This document shows positions 61,001 to 64,000 of a stretch of 64,000 nt of DNA, in pieces (positions within the stretch are counted from its first letter, which is position 1; the number at the start of each line of letters is the position of its first letter). The stretch is from Paraburkholderia gardini (lineage in GTDB: Bacteria; Pseudomonadota; Gammaproteobacteria; Burkholderiales; Burkholderiaceae). The stretch spans positions 62,001-126,000 of the forward strand of contig NZ_CAJQYY010000016.1 of assembly GCF_907164575.1 (NCBI RefSeq). Reading direction: 5' to 3'. The position numbers and the translations under genes were made by a program. The notes beneath the pieces are model-generated. The model was not told where the DNA came from. It saw only the letters and a list, made by a program, of their open reading frames with translations, and made no database searches.

Positions 61001-61537
61001 TTAAAGCGCGCCGCCCAGATGAAGCAGGACGAATAACGTCGCAGCGCCCGCGATGAGGATCAGCGCGTTGATTCTTGTTGTCATGACGATCACGGTCGCG
61101 ACCAGGGCGGTGACCTGAGCAATCCAGCCGCCATCCAGCTCTTTCACCAGCACATAGACGGCTGCCAGGATCAGTCCCGCCGCCACGGGGCGAAGACCGG
61201 ACTGCAACGCGTTTTGCCAGCGTGCGCCACGATGCTTCGTCCACAGATGCGCGACGCCGTACATCATGAATGCAGTCGGACCAAAGAGCGCAAGTGTCGC
61301 GACAACCGCGCCCGAAAGTCCGCCAACCTGCCAGCCGATCAGGGTCGCGAGCAGCGAGCCTGGCCCCGGTGCCAGCCGTGCGATTGCGAAGTCGCTGACA
61401 AACTGTGCATGCGTCATCCAGTGATGCACGTCGACGACCTGTCTCTGGAGATCCGCGATGATCGACTGGCCGCCCCCGATCGTCACGATCGACAGCGGCG
61501 CGAAGACGGAGAAAAGCGCGATGAGTGTTCGGGACAA
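61001..61537 (-). CDS. chrA: ChrA-family chromate transporter, short subunit
   Basis: A 178-aa half-size ChrA protein. LSIVTIGGGQSIIADLQRQV with GGG and later RLAPGPGSLLATLIGWQVGG (PGP motif) are the family signatures; about five or six helices follow. Short-chain ChrA proteins occur as gene pairs in which both halves are needed. It lies 34 bases downstream of the other half on the same strand. Full-length ChrA is about 400 aa. Substrate is chromate by family, but other anions are possible. Confidence 0.85.
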   Translation of the reverse strand: MSRTLIALFSVFAPLSIVTIGGGQSIIADLQRQVVDVHHWMTHAQFVSDFAIARLAPGPGSLLATLIGWQVGGLSGAVVATLALFGPTAFMMYGVAHLWTKHRGARWQNALQSGLRPVAAGLILAAVYVLVKELDGGWIAQVTALVATVIVMTTRINALILIAGAATLFVLLHLGGAL

Positions 61538-61571
61538 GGGTTATCGCTCGTGGAAAGACAAGGGCCGTCGA

Positions 61572-62219
61572 TTACTCATGTCGGGACAAACGCACATATT
61601 CCAGGCCGACGCCAAGTGTTCCTGCTACCAGCACAGTCCAGATGAGTGGCACGGCGAGGATCGCGACCGCAATGAACGTTACGACGAAGATCAGAATCGG
61701 AACGACGCGCCGCGGCAACCGGCGCACCGCGGTGATCGCCATTGAGAGGGAAAGGCCGATTGCGCCGGCCGCTGCGCCAGCCAGTGCAAAACGCGTCAAC
61801 GGGAAACCCGCCATCGCCGAGAAAAAGACACCCAGGATGACGATCGACACCGCTGGCGGAAAGATGATGCCGCAAAACCCGGCCACCGCGCCTCGCCAGC
61901 CAAGCAGACGATGCCCAATCCAGATCGCCAGGTTTTTTATGTTGACACCCGGAAGCGCCTGCGACAGCGCGAGTCCATCAAGGAACTCTTCCTCCGTGAG
62001 CCAGTGCCGCTCGTACACAAACTCACGCAAAAACCATCCGCTCAGTCCGCCACCAAAACTCGTGAGCCCGATCCGCGCAAAAATCAGAAAGAGTTCGAGC
62101 GTCGTCGGCATTGCAGCCGGGCGCGCAGCCGGCTCGCCCATCGTTCCATTTGATGGACTCCGTTCATCTGGCGCTCGCGTGTCAACATTCCTGGTCAAGG
62201 CTAATCCTCCCGCACGCAT
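61572..62219 (-). CDS. chrA: ChrA-family chromate transporter, partner subunit
   Basis: A 215-aa half-size ChrA. It has LIFARIGLTSFGGGLSGWFLREF (GFGG-type motif), then LTEEEFLDGLALSQALPGVNIKNLAIWIGHRLLG, the ChrA region with the PGxN motif, and further helices. The N-terminal 36 residues are polar (TRNVDTRAPDERSPS) and may be non-coding, since MPTTLELFLIFARIG at residue 37 is the usual start; that ATG lies at 62111. It pairs with the short gene immediately downstream. A regulatory ChrB is not present. Confidence 0.82.
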   Translation of the reverse strand: MRAGGLALTRNVDTRAPDERSPSNGTMGEPAARPAAMPTTLELFLIFARIGLTSFGGGLSGWFLREFVYERHWLTEEEFLDGLALSQALPGVNIKNLAIWIGHRLLGWRGAVAGFCGIIFPPAVSIVILGVFFSAMAGFPLTRFALAGAAAGAIGLSLSMAITAVRRLPRRVVPILIFVVTFIAVAILAVPLIWTVLVAGTLGVGLEYVRLSRHE

Positions 62220-62334
62220 CGGTCGCGCTCAAGACATGACATCCGGGCGCCGCCGTGCCGATCGAAGAAGTATCCCACAGTGACTGATCCAATGACCGGA
62301 GCAATGGCGAGACGATATGCCAGCATCACGTCTT

Positions 62335-62745
62335 TTAGCCTTTCTCCGCTTTAGTCCGGGTATTCGCGGACGCTTTCTTCTTCAGTTTGCTCTGATTGAA
62401 ATCAATAGCGGCACGGACGAGATTTTTTAGCGCACGGTCATTAATCCTGTCGCCCTCGAAAAAATCGATTGCGCGTCTCGCGTTGCCTTCGAGGCCCGCA
62501 TTGAAGAGTCCGTCAGGATCCGGGATGCTTGCCCCATGGACAAACGTAAGCTTCACCTTCCCTTTGTGCGCGTCGGCGACCGCGATCATTCCGTCGCGGG
62601 ACCACACCGGGCTTCCCATCCACTTCCATTCCTCGATGATCTCCCGGTCCGCCTCAAGGATGCTCTTGCGGATGCTGGCAAACGTCTTGCCACGCCAGTC
62701 CGTGAGTTTCCCGATCAGCTGGTCAATACTTTCCGATGGATTCAC
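62335..62745 (-). CDS. DUF1801 domain protein
   Basis: A 136-aa protein: SIDQLIGKLTDWRGKTFASIRKSILEADREIIEEWKWMGSPVWSRDGMIAVADAHKGKVKLTFVHGA in pieces match DUF1801 (YdhG/YjbR-like fold) with the WKWxGxPVWxxxG and VKLTFxxGA motifs, and RRAIDFFEGDRINDRALKNLVR follows. The Lys-rich C-terminus (KLKKKASANTRTKAEKG) is typical. Function is unknown. GTG 62745 is chosen because GGAGA lies five bases upstream. It stands alone. Confidence 0.8.
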   Translation of the reverse strand: MNPSESIDQLIGKLTDWRGKTFASIRKSILEADREIIEEWKWMGSPVWSRDGMIAVADAHKGKVKLTFVHGASIPDPDGLFNAGLEGNARRAIDFFEGDRINDRALKNLVRAAIDFNQSKLKKKASANTRTKAEKG

Positions 62746-63075
62746 TGGATCTCCATGCCTCGAATTCGGGTTCAGTTTCAAGCGATCACCACGACCCAAC
62801 CATTGTAGCCACCCGTATTCCCGAAAATAAGGACACCGCACGCCACGCATAAACGGATATCCAGGCAACAAGCATATTCAATCACAAGAGACCGGATTGA
62901 AATTGCGCTTGCGATACAGCGCAGCCATACTATGGTTCAGATCGAACAGACTGGCGCATGACCTCCCCCTTTATCAGCACCGGCAAGCTCCGCGGGCCTC
63001 GGCCAGAGCGCCCGGCGCTGCGCAACTGTGGCAGCCCGCATGTCGGCCTTTTTTGCATCGATAGCCAGGGTACAT

Positions 63076-64000
63076 ATGTTGAAAAAATCGAAATTCGCAG
63101 CAGGCGTGATTTTATTTTCATCGACAATAACGATGTTGGGCACGGCAATCGAAGCCAAAGCCCAGGCCACTGATCCGCATGGCTGGGCCGGTACCGGATC
63201 GATTACCTCGCGTTATGGAAATCTTGATTTCGTCGGCGGCTATCCGACGGCGGACACGGGACGCAAGCTGGACGATCTGCTGATCGTGAACCGCGCGATT
63301 GAAGCCTATCTGACGCAAATGCCCACTGTGTCCTGGTACCGGGTCTGGAAGGGCGTTGCGGAAGCGGGCCCGGCAACGCCGAATCAGATGGTCGTGTGGG
63401 AGAGCCTGATGAACGCGCAGACGCTGCTCCTGACGGGCAACACTGAAACGGTCTACGCCATGAGCGCGCTGGATTTGAAGCGCGACGGCCCGACGGTTGT
63501 CGAAGCGCCACCCATGCTGCTCGGTGGCGTATCGGATCTCAGGCAAAGCGAACTGGTCGGCATTGGTCCAACGGGAGCCGACAAAGGCAAGGGAGGCAAG
63601 TTTCTCTTTCTGCCGCCCGGCTACACCGGCACTGTTCCCAAAGGTTATATCGTCGCCCGATCTCCTACCTACAAGGCCGTGTTCGGCGTGCGCGGCTTTC
63701 TCGTGGACGGCAAACCCGACAAAGCTGTCGCCTTGATGAAGTCGACGAAGATCTATCCTTTGGCGCAGGCCGCGAAGCCACCCAGAACGACATTTGTCGA
63801 TGGCTCCACCTCGCCTGTCGACACGGTTTTCGACGACAACTATCAGTACTTCGACGACCTCGCCAACATTATTGCCTCGGAGCCTGCGGGCATCATTTCG
63901 TCGAGTGACCGCTTCACGCTCGCCAGCATTGGCATCGCGAACGGGACACCCTTTTCCCCCGATGCAAACCGAAGGGCACTCCTTGGCGAAGCCGCGCGTC
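63076..64000 (+). CDS. DUF1254 domain-containing exported protein (3' end outside window)
   Basis: The frame from ATG 63076 stays open to the window end (about 308 residues seen). A signal peptide (KKSKFAAGVILFSSTITMLG to AIEAKA) precedes YGNLDFVGGYPTADTGRKLDDLL, the start of the DUF1254 region, followed by IEAYLTQMPTVSWYRVWKG, MVVWESLMNAQTLLLTGNTETVYAM and FLFLPPGYTGTVPKGYIVARSPTY. DUF1254 is normally followed by DUF1214 at the C-terminus, which would lie beyond the window. The fold is known, but function is not. The ribosome-binding site (CCAGGG) is weak. Confidence 0.82.
   Translation, partial: MLKKSKFAAGVILFSSTITMLGTAIEAKAQATDPHGWAGTGSITSRYGNLDFVGGYPTADTGRKLDDLLIVNRAIEAYLTQMPTVSWYRVWKGVAEAGPATPNQMVVWESLMNAQTLLLTGNTETVYAMSALDLKRDGPTVVEAPPMLLGGVSDLRQSELVGIGPTGADKGKGGKFLFLPPGYTGTVPKGYIVARSPTYKAVFGVRGFLVDGKPDKAVALMKSTKIYPLAQAAKPPRTTFVDGSTSPVDTVFDDNYQYFDDLANIIASEPAGIISSSDRFTLASIGIANGTPFSPDANRRALLGEAAR

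Overview
The window is a 64 kb chromosomal or megaplasmid segment of a high-GC betaproteobacterium, most likely Paraburkholderia, Caballeronia or a close relative. Supporting signs are the Burkholderiaceae-typical small proteins (DUF4148 exported protein, DUF3562 protein, short H-NS-like protein, glycine-zipper lipoprotein), the strong GC3 bias, and the density of catabolic modules, each paired with its own regulator. Seven LysR-type regulators plus TetR, IclR, RpiR and ECF-sigma systems lie in 64 kb. No rRNA, tRNA, CRISPR array, phage or complete insertion sequence was recognised.

Layout. 1-2250: end of the protocatechuate 3,4-dioxygenase genes pcaH-pcaG with a clear terminator, a class II aldolase and an H-NS-like protein. 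2441-7430: a sugar-efflux MFS gene divergent from a PEP mutase/isocitrate lyase family gene, a DHA2 drug/metabolite exporter and a LysR. 7464-9692: an ECF sigma factor between two membrane anti-sigma-like proteins. 9978-15057: small proteins, a tandem carboxymuconolactone decarboxylase-like gene divergent from a LysR, another LysR, and a class V aminotransferase. 15393-24542: YkgJ-like cysteine-cluster protein, CHRD protein, cytochrome b561-like protein, and three regulator/target pairs (LysR/membrane proteins, LysR/degenerate SDR, TetR/NmrA-like).

24947-37226 is the most distinctive region. On the minus strand a five-gene unit runs FMO-like monooxygenase, RidA, DUF1028, ArgE-like deacylase and NCS1 permease. 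Divergently, on the plus strand, lie a LysR, a Rieske oxygenase and a complete polyamine/opine-type ABC importer. Together they look like an uncharacterised catabolic island for an N-containing (possibly N-methylated) compound; the substrate cannot be read from the sequence.

37650-44729: SDRs, a DUF427 protein, a truncated tartrate dehydrogenase remnant, a GT9-like protein, a frameshifted GNAT acetyltransferase, an FKBP isomerase and an MHS-family transporter with its SDR partner. 44952-45704: an IclR regulator. 45725-52737: a rpiR-ddpXABCDF-like D-Ala-D-Ala dipeptide uptake and hydrolysis operon. Its RpiR gene is divergent from a complete DctPQM TRAP transporter (53357-56337), across a 619-bp region that carries a repeated 15-bp motif. 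56517-64000: LysR/aldo-keto reductase pair, SnoaL-like protein, APC amino-acid permease, an unlisted 50-aa membrane protein behind a perfect 16-bp stem-loop leader, a two-gene ChrA chromate transporter, a DUF1801 protein and the start of a DUF1254 protein that runs off the window.

All functional calls rest on reading translated sequence and motifs by eye. No database search was run.
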